This document shows, one piece after another, positions 8,997 through 18,477 of a DNA stretch of 64,000 bases; the stretch's first letter is position 1, and each line of letters starts with the position of its first letter. The notes under the pieces are model-generated. The model made no database searches. It had not been told where the DNA came from and worked only from the letters and a program-made list of their open reading frames with translations. Source of the stretch: Bog-473 sp963782415 (GTDB lineage: Bacteria > Actinomycetota > Acidimicrobiia > Acidimicrobiales > RAAP-2); NCBI GenBank assembly GCA_963782415.1, contig CAWAJT010000006.1:1-64000 (forward strand), read 5' to 3'. A program made the translations under genes and the position numbers.

Positions 8997-9067
8997 ATCA
9001 CGAGTCGGGGTCGTATCGACCAGCTTTACGTCGGGCCGTGAGGCATAACCCCCCCTCGCCCCGAACC
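8997..9067. repeat. Copy B of the ~65-bp dispersed repeat
   Basis: This is the island-side copy of the element at 439-505, in the same orientation, lying in the non-coding gap between the membrane protein and the cyclase gene. That one copy lies outside the island and one inside suggests either a mobile sequence or an ancestral duplication. Confidence 0.4.
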
Positions 9068-9140
9068 AGCAGAGAACCGCTCAATATCGGCACGTTGCGA
9101 TCGGTCCGAGCGGAGGCTGGGACGGCGAGTTATCGAGCGG

Positions 9141-10473
9141 TCATCCGCGGACGGCGAAGAGCCTCCAGGTGCCGGGAACGCCCTTCAGCTCGTGCTCGCC
9201 TCGGTCCTCGAAATTGATGCCAGACCCGACTACGAGATCCTTCACGGTTCCCGAGACCACAACCTCGCCTGGACCGGCGACTGCTCCGACGCGGGCTGCG
9301 ATGTGAACGGCTAGGCCGCCGAGATCGTGTCCTCGGACCTCGCACTCGCCTGTGTGGAGTCCCGCACGCAGATCGATACCGAGGCTCCGCGTGGCCTCGA
9401 TGATCGCCTGGGCACAGCGGATCGCTCGGGCAGGGCCGTCGAAGGAGGCCATGAAGCCGTCACCGGTCGTATTGACCTCGCGCCCCCCAAACCGCTTGAG
9501 CTGTTCGCGCACAGCGCGGTCGTGGGAGTCGAGCATCGACCGCCATTTCCGGTCGCCCAGTGACGCGACAGTGGCGGTCGAGTCGACGATGTCGGTGAAG
9601 AGGACGGATGCGAGACGACGTTCGACCTCAGTCGGGCGCCGACCTGTGAGGAACTCGGCGATCTCGTCGGGAACAACAGCCGCATTATCACCAGGCAGTC
9701 CGAAATTTGCCACCGGGCAGCTCGACGAACCGGGCCCCTTCGATGTGATCAGCGAGGTAGCGACCGAACTCGATGGGAATCCAGGCGTAGTCCTTCGAAT
9801 GAAGGACGAGCGTCGGCACCTTGATGAGCGCCAGAAGCGAGCGAACGTCGAGAGAGGTGGTGGACCGGAGGTACGCGGAAACGGATCGTGGTGTGGCTGA
9901 TGCACGGTTAATCGCCGCACCGAGTTCGAGGAACTCGGTGTCGTCCGCCCTGCTCGGAGTGGCGAGAGCCACGAGATCGGGGGTTCCCCAGAGAGCCATG
10001 ATGGAATCCACGATCTGTGCGAGTTCCTCGGGTTGCATCCCAATGGGATAGTCATCTGACCACAACATGCGGGCATAACCGTTGAGCAGAATCAGGCTTG
10101 CGACACGATCGGGATGTAGGCCAGCGAACATGAGGGCGATGGGCGCAGACTCGCCGACGCCAAGGATGGCGGCTCGATTGGACCCCACCGCATCAAGCAC
10201 GGCCCCGAGATCCTCTGCGAACTCCTCCCGGGTGGCGTTTGAGGGAGTAGGGTCCGATGCCCCGCTGCCACGCCGGTCGAACATGATGAGCCGGGAGAAT
10301 GAGGACAAACGCCTGAAGGCGTCGGCGTAGTCGGGGAATTGCCAGTTCAATTCGACGTGGCTCGTGGCGCCACCTATGAGGAGGAGATCGGGCGGGCCTT
10401 GTCCGAGCACCTGGTAGGCAACATCGCCGTCGCCGACTCTCGCAAAGTGGGTCTGAGGTCGGCTGCTACTCAT
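9141..10473 (-). pseudogene. Alpha/beta hydrolase-class III adenylate cyclase, frameshifted
   Basis: The gene encodes two domains that are commonly fused in actinobacteria. The N-terminal ~260 residues are an alpha/beta hydrolase (VAYQVLGQGPPDLLLI, MFDRRGSGASD, nucleophile-region GVGESAP). The C-terminal ~170 residues are a class III nucleotide cyclase catalytic domain (VLFTDIVDST with the metal-binding Asp, NTTGDGFMASFD with the second Asp). The frame changes near 9700-9715: the hydrolase frame stops at 9688 while the cyclase frame continues from GLPGDNAAVVPDEIAEFL. Restoring one base would give an ordinary fusion protein that makes cAMP. I place the start at the second Met, since the family usually begins a few residues before TxxARxGD. 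Confidence 0.75.
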
Positions 10474-10848
10474 GACCCCGTCCACCGCCAGCATTGGTCC
10501 ACCGGGCGCTCTGGTTGTACCGCTGCACGCTCAGAAGTCTGCCTCGTCCACCAGCCGACCTGCTTGACTAATCCTGATAGGGCGCGACCGCTCGGGATCG
10601 GCTCGTGACCGGCTGGGAATCAATGGCCCTCGCACGGCCGCCTCTGTCGGGTGCCGAGCGGCCAAGACATCGAGGGATCGTCACCCACCGGGCGAACCGG
10701 GATACCCTCGGGACGACTGATCGAGGTGGGTTTTTGGGATGGCTGCAGCCCCCGGACCGGGGGTGACCCTTAGAGAAGTATCAATGTACGGGGGCAGTCA
10801 TGCCAACTGCACCAACTCAACTATGCCCGCAAAGAACGTATCGTTTGA
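10474..10848. other. Non-coding gap
   Basis: No gene is supported here. A short GC-rich palindrome (CCCCCGG-A-CCGGGGG) lies at 10749-10763 and could be part of a terminator or operator. It should hold promoters for the two flanking divergent genes. Confidence 0.35.
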
Positions 10849-11223
10849 TTGGTGAAGCCGGTTCCGTGGTTCGCCTTGAGCCTCGCTCTGCTCTTCGGCG
10901 TAGTGATGGGATCGCTGGCGTACTGTTTTTGGCATGGCATAGGGCCAAGGTCCTGGTACGAGAGAAACGATGACCTCTGGAAGTGGCTCGCCAGCGCACC
11001 ACTTCCTGCTGCAGGTGTCTTTCTCGGCCTCGCTATTTTTGGAGCTGCCAGATCTGCACGTCCTCGGACCCATGATTCCGCTGTTGGTGAACTCCTGCTC
11101 GTGGTTCAGTCGATCGGCGTCATCCTCTTGACCCTGAGTCTTGTAGTGGGACTGAGCTTGTTCGTCTTCGGAAAACCGCAGCGGCTGGTACCACCCGCAT
11201 TTAGGAAGAACGCAACCCCCTAG
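10849..11223 (+). CDS. Small membrane protein, unknown
   Basis: A 124-residue protein with three predicted membrane helices (around residues 7-27, 50-65 and 80-108) and no recognisable motif. The start is TTG, or a GTG one codon later; there is no strong ribosome-binding site. It sits alone in the island between the hydrolase-cyclase and the IS110 remnant. Confidence 0.5.
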   Translation: MVKPVPWFALSLALLFGVVMGSLAYCFWHGIGPRSWYERNDDLWKWLASAPLPAAGVFLGLAIFGAARSARPRTHDSAVGELLLVVQSIGVILLTLSLVVGLSLFVFGKPQRLVPPAFRKNATP

Positions 11224-11471
11224 CTGCATCGATCCCCTGCCCCCGTTGTGCCTGCTTGAGACTTGGTGCAGGCGCTGAGGTTCGTCCGTAGCGTTTAGAT
11301 GCCCTGACGGGGTCACTCTCGTAGTGCCTGCCGCCGGCATAGCCGACTGGCTTTCGTTCGAAGAGTGTCCCGTCTGGGTTTCGCCCCGGAGTGGCTCAAA
11401 AGAGGATCGAGCACAAACAGTCTGCAAGCAGGAGTGCCCTCCGTGGTTCCAACACGACCAAGGAGGCAGTC
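11224..11471 (+). other. Non-coding left end of the IS110 element, possible bridge-RNA region
   Basis: About 248 bases without a gene precede the IS110 transposase. In characterised IS110 elements the non-coding left end encodes a structured bridge RNA that pairs with target and donor DNA. The size and location fit, but I could not define the stem-loops or the element's exact ends, so this is inference from the family only. Confidence 0.3.
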
Positions 11472-12492
11472 ATGCAAGTGGTGATCGGCATCGATCCACA
11501 CAAGGCATCGCACACAGCGGTGGCGATCGATGAAGCAGAGGACGAGATTTCAAGCGTCAAAGTGCGGGCCACCCGCCGGCAGGTGGAACAGCTGTTGGGC
11601 TGGGCCGAGCCTTTCGAGAAGCGCACCTGGGCCATCGAGTCTGCCGGCGGACTGGGCTACTTGTTGGCCCAACAGCTCATCGCTCGGGGCGAGAAGGTGC
11701 TTGACGTGCCGCCCACCTTGGCTTCTCGCATTCGAGTGCTCGCCACCGGTCGCTCCAACAAGAACGATCCCAACGATGCTCTCTCAGTCGCCGTCGCGGC
11801 CTTCCGGGCTCCGAACCTGCGCAGCGTCGAGTCCGCTGATCATGCCGAGGTCCTGCGTCTCCTGGCCAAGCGCAACGGGGACCTCGGCAGCCATCGCACC
11901 CGGGTGGTCTGTCGCCTGCATGCGCTCTTGGCCGAGCTCGCAGCGGGCGGAATTGCCAAGGAACTCTACGTTTCTGACGCCGAGCGACTCATGGCCAAGA
12001 TCACGCCGCAGACCCCGACCCAGCAGATCCGCTACGACCTCGCCCTCGAGCTTCTCGACGATGTGCGCCGCCTCGATGCCCAGACCAAGGAGTCGCACCG
12101 GCGGATCCGAATCGCGGTCAAGGCCTCGGGCACCTCGCTCGTCGAGCTCTATGGGGTCGGCCCGATTGTCGCCGCGCAGCTCCTGGGATACTCCGGCGAC
12201 GTCCGCCGCTTTGCCAACCGCGATGCATTCGCTTCCTACAACGGAACCGCACCCATTGAGTTCTCCTCGGGTGGCCGAGTGATCCACCGGCTCTCGCAGA
12301 CGCGGGAGCCGACAGCTCAACCACGCGCTCCACATGGCCGCCGTCACCCAGATCCGCAACCCCGGGACAGACGGACGCATCTACTTCGAACGCAAGGTGG
12401 CCGAAGGGAAGACCAAGAAGGAAGCGCTGCGTTCCCTCAAACGTCAAATCTCGAACGCCGTCTATCGGCAGCTTCTTCTCGACGCCCGATAG
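11472..12492 (+). pseudogene. IS110-family transposase, frameshifted
   Basis: This encodes a DEDD-type recombinase, which moves IS110 elements with an RNA guide. The N-terminal RuvC-like domain shows VIGIDPHKASH (first Asp), TWAIESAGG (Glu) and NDPNDALSVAV (Asp cluster). The C-terminal domain has VELYGVGPIVAAQLLGY and YNGTAPIEFSSGG with the expected serine region. After GRVIHRLS near 12294 the frame is lost; the correct continuation (NHALHMAAVTQIRNPG to the stop at 12492) is one base out. The start ATG is fixed by AAGGAGG ten bases upstream. As read, the transposase lacks its last ~65 residues. Confidence 0.85.
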
Positions 12493-12877
12493 GGGGTCCG
12501 GGAGGACACTCAGGGACGACTCCATGTCTGCGTGACCGGTTCTTCACCCTGTGCGGCCGGCTCTTCGACGAAGTCACTCCCGAACCCAGAGAGACCCTAC
12601 GCCGTCGTGCCTTCCGGTGACGGCTCGATTCGTCGCGCCTGGATACACCCGAAACAGGGGTCTTGACTCAAAGAGGATTCTGATTCGGAGTGAGGCACCC
12701 CTGGCTTCGGGGATGGCCTCGACCTGCCCGATATGGCACCCGGACACCCGCTGGCCTTGGCTGCGGCGAAGCCGCGCCCACGGCGTTTGCGTCTTGATCA
12801 GGTAGAGAAACTGCTCACAGATCGATCACGATGGCATCTAAGACTGACGGAGATGCTTGACAGTCACAATGCTTGAC
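12493..12877. other. Non-coding DNA between IS110 and IS481 elements
   Basis: No gene is seen. Near the right side GCTTGAC occurs twice (around 12855 and 12871), the same word that recurs in the ends of the adjacent IS481-family element, which suggests an older end fragment lies next to the present insertion. Confidence 0.35.
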
Positions 12878-12892
12878 ACTCCGGGCTCTGTG

Positions 12893-14599
12893 TGTCAAGA
12901 CCCGGTACCCGCTTGACGGAATGATTCCGGCACCTCCTTTACGTCCAAACCCTCAGGCCACCTGGGACTTCCGGGGTCTGCCATGAGGAGTGGCGAAGGC
13001 GCCGTGCTCTTTTGAGCGGTCGTGGCGAATGGCGTGAACCCTGATCACCTTGCCGTGAGCCGAAATCTGCACGGAGCCGGCCACGAGGGCGACCTCGACG
13101 AACTGGCGAGCCCAGCTGCGCCCGACTCGATAGCCGGCCCCGGCGAAGGAGACGGATCCTCCTTGGTCGACCCGGCGGGTGACGCTCATGCCCGAAGTGG
13201 GAAGCCGTGAGCGTCCGGCCCTGGGTGCTCTTTGGGGCTTGGAATCCTTGTCGGGCCGACGTCGCTCGGCATGAGTGGCGACGAGCACGCCGGCGTGGAG
13301 GATCTCGACGAGCCCTGATCGCACCACCACCTCGACGGACTCGCCGGCGAAGGTGGCTCCGACCCGATAGCGAAAACTCCCCAGTCCGATCGAGCCGCGC
13401 TGGTCCACCCAGCGGTTCACTCCAGGGGGTCGCTCAGAGAGAAGGGTTTCATCGCGGACCTCTGGCATGTGAGGGTCAGCAGGTCGTGCTGAGGCCAGTG
13501 CGAAGCGCTCGACTGGTGGTCGATCGCCCAATGACTGATGTGGCCGCTGCGTGTTGTATTCGGCCACCCACTCGTCGAGGGCGCGCTGCAGTTCTTCGAT
13601 AGTGGCATGCACTCGGTCGTGATCGACCAAGAAGTCCCTTCTGAGGGTCCGGTGGAATCTCTCGACCTTGCCCGTCGTGGTCGGCGAATAGGGGGCGGTG
13701 AGCAAATGGCGGATGCCGTTGTTGGCACAGATCCGGTCGAAGAGCACGGGTCCGGGCCCTTGGCCGAAGCGAGCGGTGAAGACCTTGCCGTTGTCAGTGA
13801 GAATTTGGTCGGGCACTCCATGGGTGCGCAGCGCCCACTGCAGCGCCTCGCACACCGGCCGGGCTGTGGCCCGCGCCACCACGCGAGCACAGACGCAAAA
13901 GCGTGAGTGGTCATCGACGCCGGTGACCACCTTGACCTCGGTTCCGTCGGCGAGATGGAAGCGTCCGACGATGTCCATCTGCCAGAGCTCCATCGAGCGC
14001 GATCGCTCCCAGCGTTTGTAGTCAGAACGGGAGCGCTTGCGTGGTGTCGGTTCGAGCAGGTGGTGGCGCACCAGAGTCCGATAGATCGACGAGAGTCCCG
14101 GCACCGGATCGAAGCCCTCATTGGCGAGACGGGTGCGGATCGATCGTGGTCCCCATCTGGGGTGTTCGCGACGCAAGGACACCACCCGGGCCTCGGTGAC
14201 CGGGGCCATCTGGTGCGGGCAGCTCTCGGGCTTTGAGCTCTTGTCGGCCAGTGCTGCCATGCCGCCACCCGCATAGCGGCGCAGCCAGACATGAACGCTC
14301 TGGCGGCTCACCCCGTTGCGTCGGGCCACCTCGGTCACACTCATCCCGTCGAGGACATCGATCACCGCTCGATAGCGCTGTTCCACGGCTTTGAGCTCCA
14401 CCAGCACGGTCGGCCTCCTTCGGTCCCGTCGACGACTGCGTCAACAGCGAAGAAGGTGGCAAGCGCCACGTGGTGGACCTCTCAGGCACGAAGTGTCAAG
14501 CAGGTACCGGAGTCAGTGTCGCCCGGGTACCGGAACCACGCCGGAGAGTGTCAAGCAGGTGCCGGATCCACGCCGTCAAGCATGAACCGGAATTTCACA
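12893..14599 (-). mobile_element. Complete IS481-family element with 15-bp target duplication
   Basis: The element is 1707 bp. The left end starts TGTCAAGACCCGGTACC and the reverse-complemented right end TGTGAAATTCCGGTTCA. The match continues to about 42 bp through the blocks GCTTGACGG and TCCGGCACC. The 15-base word ACTCCGGGCTCTGTG is present exactly outside each end (12878-12892 and 14600-14614). Additional copies of GTGTCAAGCAGGT-CCGG occur inside the right end. The single gene is intact. Confidence 0.88.
12953..14407 (-). CDS. IS481-family DDE transposase
   Basis: A transposase of 484 residues. An N-terminal helix-turn-helix (VTEVARRNGVSRQSVHVWL) is followed by a second winged-helix-like region. 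The integrase core carries MDIVGRFHLADG (Asp), VPDQILTDNGKVF (Asp) and TTGKVERFHRTLRRDF (Glu). The C-terminal 170 residues contain two similar beta-rich modules (VDQRGSIGLGSFRYRVG and VDQGGSVSFAGAGYRVG), so the DNA-binding tail appears duplicated, which makes it longer than many IS481 proteins. It fills the element, ending about 60 bases from the left tip. Confidence 0.9.
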   Translation of the reverse strand: MLVELKAVEQRYRAVIDVLDGMSVTEVARRNGVSRQSVHVWLRRYAGGGMAALADKSSKPESCPHQMAPVTEARVVSLRREHPRWGPRSIRTRLANEGFDPVPGLSSIYRTLVRHHLLEPTPRKRSRSDYKRWERSRSMELWQMDIVGRFHLADGTEVKVVTGVDDHSRFCVCARVVARATARPVCEALQWALRTHGVPDQILTDNGKVFTARFGQGPGPVLFDRICANNGIRHLLTAPYSPTTTGKVERFHRTLRRDFLVDHDRVHATIEELQRALDEWVAEYNTQRPHQSLGDRPPVERFALASARPADPHMPEVRDETLLSERPPGVNRWVDQRGSIGLGSFRYRVGATFAGESVEVVVRSGLVEILHAGVLVATHAERRRPDKDSKPQRAPRAGRSRLPTSGMSVTRRVDQGGSVSFAGAGYRVGRSWARQFVEVALVAGSVQISAHGKVIRVHAIRHDRSKEHGAFATPHGRPRKSQVA

Positions 14600-14694
14600 A
14601 CTCCGGGCTCTGTGGCGCGCGTGGATTTCGTGGGGATGGCCCGACGCCGCCGCCAAGAGGCCGAGTGGCACGGCCTCTGACCTGCACTTTCGAG

Positions 14695-14770
14695 TCGGGC
14701 TGCCGGGATTTGAACCCGGGACCTCTTGACCCCCAGTCAAGCGCGGCTAACCAAGCTGCGCCACAGCCCG
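14695..14770 (-). tRNA. tRNA-Pro (anticodon GGG)
   Basis: A complete cloverleaf can be folded on the minus strand. The acceptor stem is CGGGCTG/CAGCCCG with discriminator A. The anticodon stem CTTGA/TCAAG has loop CTGGGGG and anticodon GGG. The T-arm contains GGTTCAAAT, and the D-arm AGCTTGGTTAGC. The 3' CCA is not encoded. The 3' half is duplicated at 5795-5837, which marks this gene as an integration target. Confidence 0.95.
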
Positions 14771-14924
14771 TGTGTCGAATCCTGCCTCGAGCGGAGGCAG
14801 CGCCCTGTGTCCAGCGCCGCAGAGCCGGAACCAGAGGACGACCTGGGGATCGTAGTCCACCCCGCCTCCGGGCAAGCCCCGCACGAGCGTTGTCCCAGTT
14901 CTGGGGGGTTCTCAGGGAAAATCC

Positions 14925-16327
14925 GCGTGCGTCCCGCCGAGTGGTGGGCTTTTGACTTGACCCCCGGCATCCACCCATAGGTGGTGCCATCGGGATGATC
15001 CTCGGTGTGTTCCTAGCCGAACGCACAAAGGAGAGCACCCCGATGGCCCTTGACCAGTCTGTCTGCACGGAACTGCTGGAGGCGTTCAAAACGTCCGACG
15101 GCGTGGACCTGATCCGCGACGCCGTGCGCTACGTCTTCCAGGAGCTCATCGAGTCCGAAGCGACCAGCGTGATCGGCGCCGGGCCCTATGAGCGCAGCGA
15201 AGATCGGGTGACCGAGCGCAACGGGCACCGGGTCCGCCTTGTCTCGACCAAGGCCGGCGACGTCGAGCTCGCCATCCCCAAACTGCGCAAGGGCAGCTTC
15301 TTCCCCTCGATCCTCGAGCCCCGGCGCAGGATCGACCAGGCCCTCTACGCCGTGGTGATGGAGGCCTATGTCGGCGGGATCTCGACGCGCGAGTGTCGAC
15401 GAGCTCGTCGCCGCCCTGGGCATCGGCACCGGGATCAAGAAATCCGAGGTCAGCCGCATCTGTTCGGGCCTCGACGAGGTGGTCGGGGCCTTTCGGACGC
15501 GCCGGCTCGACCACCAAGAGTTCCCCTACGTCTTCTTGGACGCCACCTACCTGCACGTGCGCGACAACCATCACGTCACCTCCAAGGCCGTCGTCATCGC
15601 CACGGGGGTCCGCGCCGACGGGCACCGAGAGATCCTGGGCCTCGACGTCGGCGACTCCGAAGACGAGGTGTTCTGGCGCGGCTTCTTGCGGTCCTTGCGC
15701 ACCAGAGGGCTCAGCGGTGTGCGCCTGGTCATTTCTGACCAACACCAAGGGCTCGTCAACGCCATCGGGCGCTGTTTCCAAGGCGCGGCACACCAGCGCT
15801 GTCGGGTCCACTTCGCTCGCAACCTGTTGGCTTCTGTCCCCAAGGGTCAACACGAGATGGTGGCGGCCGCCTTCCGGACGATCTTCGCCCACGCGAGTGC
15901 CGAAGAGATCGCCGCCCAGTGGGACCACGTGGCCGAGACCTTCGCGGCACGGTTCCCCAAGGCGGCTGCCCTCATGGAGGGAGCCAAGGAGGAAGTGCTC
16001 GCCTTCTCCGCCTTCCCGAGGGCGCACTGGCGCCAGCTGTGGTCGACCAACCCGCTTGAGCGTCTCAACCGCGAGCTCAAGCGCCGCTGCCGCGTCGTCG
16101 GCATCTTCCCCAACGAGGCTTCGGTCATCCGCCTCGGTGGTGCGGTGCTGGTCGACATACACGACGAGTGGGTCTCAGCCGAACGCCGCTACTTCTCCGA
16201 AGGCTCGATGGCGAAGCTCTACGCGGATCGCGATAATGAAGATGCGACAGTCGGTGAGCTCGAGCCCGCTGACTGATCGTCGCCGAGGATTACCGGGTCA
16301 ATTCCCACCACTCGGCGGGACGCGGCC
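14925..16327 (+). mobile_element. IS256-family element, copy 1
   Basis: The copy is 1403 bp with ends GCGTGCGTCCCGCCGAGTGG and, reverse complemented, GGCCGCGTCCCGCCGAGTGG. The eight bases GAAAATCC flank it on both sides (14917-14924 and 16328-16335), as expected for IS256. It is almost identical to the copy at 49441-50841 in the opposite orientation. Its transposase frame is broken by one extra base. Confidence 0.92.
15043..16276 (+). pseudogene. IS256-family transposase, copy 1, +1 frameshift
   Basis: An intact gene would encode about 410 residues of a mutator-type DDE transposase. Visible are the N-terminal region (SVIGAGPYERSEDR), YVFLDATYLHVR (first Asp), LVISDQHQGLVNA (second Asp) and WRQLWSTNPLERLNRELKRR (C-terminal Glu region). 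Compared with copy 2 there is one extra G at 15391, shortly after GGIST, which moves the rest out of frame. The start ATG is preceded by AAAGGAG. The insertion and 8-bp duplication are otherwise intact. Confidence 0.9.
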
Positions 16328-16356
16328 GAAAATCCTGTTTAAGTTGCATCGAAATT

Positions 16357-17370
16357 GTGCCGATTCTCCGAGACGTGGCGACGCTGACGAGGCAGACGCA
16401 GCCAGATTTGCTGCACTACGTGATCGAGACACAGCGACTGGTCAACGCCGTGCCCACCACGGCATCGGACAGGGCGGTCGGTCTCGTCCTTAACCGGGTC
16501 CAGGCCATTACTGACGCTGACGGTGCCGCAGTCGAGGTCGCGGAAGGCAACGTCATGGTGCACCGGGCCGTCAGTGGCCTTGCCATCGCCCCCGAAGGGA
16601 CGCGGACCCCTTCTCATCTCGGCCTCGCAGGTCTTTGCGGACGGGTCGGTATGCCTCTTCTCTGCCGGGACACTCAGACGGACCCGCGTGTGGACATGGA
16701 CTCTTGTCGCCACGCCGGCGTTCGCTCCGTCGCCATTGCACCGATGATTCGTGGCGGCGAGACGCTCGGTACGTTGTCCGTGCTCTCGAGCGAGGCAGAG
16801 CACTTTGACGACGCCGACATGGATGTCCTCGAACTCATGGCCAATCTCCTTGCGTCCGGCCTTTCGAACAGTTCGAAGCTCGAGCGACAAGCCGAGCGTG
16901 CTCTGCGTGATCCGCTCACGGGTCTTGCCAATCGCCTCATATTCATGGACCGTCTGGCGCATCACGGCTACGAGGCCCGGCGCTACGGCCGACCATATGG
17001 CCTGTTCCTCATCGGGATCGATCGACTGAGCGTCGTCAACGAGACTCTGAGTCCGGAGTGGGGCGATGCGGTCCTGCGCTCGGTCGCGCAGGGCTTGCAC
17101 GCCACCGTGCGCGGCGGCGACACCCTGGCCCGCCTCGGAGGGGACGAGTTCGCTGTCCTGTGCGGGAACGCTGAGCGATCCATCGTGGAGGATCGTCTGA
17201 AGGGTCGCATCGACAACGTCATTGCCGAGGTCAACAGGGAGCTCAGCCTGAGCGGGTTCACGCTGACGGCGAGCGTGGGCGTGTCATGGAGCTCGAACAA
17301 CGACAGCACGGCCGAGGAATTGCTGACCAAGGCTCGGGCCGCCTTGGCGACGGCGAAGGCCCAGCGCTAG
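16357..17370 (+). CDS. GAF-GGDEF diguanylate cyclase
   Basis: A cytoplasmic protein of about 337 residues that should make cyclic di-GMP from two GTP. Residues ~20-175 form a GAF sensor domain (ALAG-type CGRVG, then VRSVAIAPMIRGGETLGTL). A short helix leads to the GGDEF domain (DPLTGLANR near residue 188). The active site is LGGDEF, and RGGD five residues before it is the inhibitory product-binding site, so the enzyme is probably active and feedback controlled. No EAL domain follows. The GTG start is only about 30 bases from the right end of IS256 copy 1 and has no clear ribosome-binding site, so the original promoter or N-terminus may have been disrupted. Confidence 0.88.
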   Translation: MPILRDVATLTRQTQPDLLHYVIETQRLVNAVPTTASDRAVGLVLNRVQAITDADGAAVEVAEGNVMVHRAVSGLAIAPEGTRTPSHLGLAGLCGRVGMPLLCRDTQTDPRVDMDSCRHAGVRSVAIAPMIRGGETLGTLSVLSSEAEHFDDADMDVLELMANLLASGLSNSSKLERQAERALRDPLTGLANRLIFMDRLAHHGYEARRYGRPYGLFLIGIDRLSVVNETLSPEWGDAVLRSVAQGLHATVRGGDTLARLGGDEFAVLCGNAERSIVEDRLKGRIDNVIAEVNRELSLSGFTLTASVGVSWSSNNDSTAEELLTKARAALATAKAQR

Positions 17371-17435
17371 ACCGCTCGCTCCGAAGCCGCAGAGGGCGCC
17401 CCTCAGCTCGGCTCTCGTGTGGTGCAATGTGGTGC

Positions 17436-18467
17436 ATGACCGCCGACATTGCAAGCGACACCCGCCTCGACCCCCGGATACGTCGCCTTCTGGAGCTCTT
17501 TCCCGTGAGCGGTCTCGGTGACGTGGCTGATCGTGAGGAGCTCCTGGCGGAAGCCAACTCACCAGAGGCGATCGAGGCCAGAGAGATCTTCCGTGCCGTG
17601 CAGGACATGTGCGACACCGAGGAAGCAGCCCCATCGACCGGCCTCTCGGTAACCGCCGCCGAGTTCACCTCCGATCCCGACGGCAATACGGTGAAGCTGC
17701 AGATCATCCGACCCGATTCCGACGAGCCATTGCCTGGTGTCTATTACATCCACGGCGGTGGCATGGCCGCCATGTCCTGCTTCGATGGCATGTACCGCGG
17801 CTGGGGAAAGCACATTGCGGCCAACGGGGTCGTCGTCGTCATGGTCGACTTTCGCAACTGTGTCTCGCCGTCCTCGGCACCGCAGGTCGCTCCCTTTCCT
17901 GCTGGCCTCAATGACTGCGTGTCCGGGGTGCGCTGGGTTGCCGCCCACGCGGAGGAGCTCGGGTTTGACCCGGCTCGGCTCGTGGTCGCTGGCGAGAGCG
18001 GTGGCGGCAATCTGACGTTGGCCACCGGCATGCAGCTCAAGCGTGATGGGGATCTCCGGCTGATCAAGGGCCTCTACGCCCTGTGTCCGTACATCGCCGG
18101 GCAGTGGCCGGCGCCTGGATGCCCTTCGTCGGTGGAGAACGAAGGGATTTTGCTGCATCTCCACAACAACCGTGGGGCGGTCGGCTACGGGATCGAGGCC
18201 TTCAATGCACGCAATCCCCTCGCGTGGCCCTCGTTCGCCAGTCTCGAGGACGTCACCGGGTTTCCACCGACCGTCATCAATGTCAACGAGTGCGACCCGT
18301 TGCGCGACGAGGGAATCAACTTCTACCGCCTTCTTCTCGCGGCCGGCGTGCCGGCCCGCTGCCGGCAGATGATGGGCACGATGCACGGCACCGAGATCTT
18401 TACGATCGCCTGTCCCGACATCAGTGCCGACACGGCACGAGACATCGCCGGGTTTGCCCGGAGCTAG
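17436..18467 (+). CDS. Alpha/beta hydrolase, HSL/lipase-esterase type
   Basis: A 343-residue hydrolase of the hormone-sensitive lipase (abhydrolase_3) type. The oxyanion-hole motif YIHGGGM is near residue 105 and the nucleophile motif GESGGG near residue 188; the catalytic Asp is likely in NVNECDPLRDEG and the His in GTMHGTE. Members cleave short-chain esters or lactones in the cytoplasm. I took the ATG at 17436; another ATG three codons earlier is possible. It follows the diguanylate cyclase by 65 bases and converges on the carbonic-anhydrase gene. The substrate is unknown. Confidence 0.85.
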   Translation: MTADIASDTRLDPRIRRLLELFPVSGLGDVADREELLAEANSPEAIEAREIFRAVQDMCDTEEAAPSTGLSVTAAEFTSDPDGNTVKLQIIRPDSDEPLPGVYYIHGGGMAAMSCFDGMYRGWGKHIAANGVVVVMVDFRNCVSPSSAPQVAPFPAGLNDCVSGVRWVAAHAEELGFDPARLVVAGESGGGNLTLATGMQLKRDGDLRLIKGLYALCPYIAGQWPAPGCPSSVENEGILLHLHNNRGAVGYGIEAFNARNPLAWPSFASLEDVTGFPPTVINVNECDPLRDEGINFYRLLLAAGVPARCRQMMGTMHGTEIFTIACPDISADTARDIAGFARS

Positions 18468-18477
18468 CCGCCGCTCG

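Larger units (their letters stand above)
5795..14770. mobile_element. Probable genomic island inserted at tRNA-Pro(GGG)
   Basis: The island is bounded by the complete tRNA gene and the 43-bp partial copy, both read on the minus strand, as expected when an element integrates at the 3' end and restores the tRNA. The interior has lower coding density, several broken genes, an IS110 and an IS481-family element, and base composition visibly less GC-rich than the backbone (for example 7204-8877). No integrase, relaxase or replication gene is visible, so it is probably a decayed or reduced island whose integrase was lost. Confidence 0.65.
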
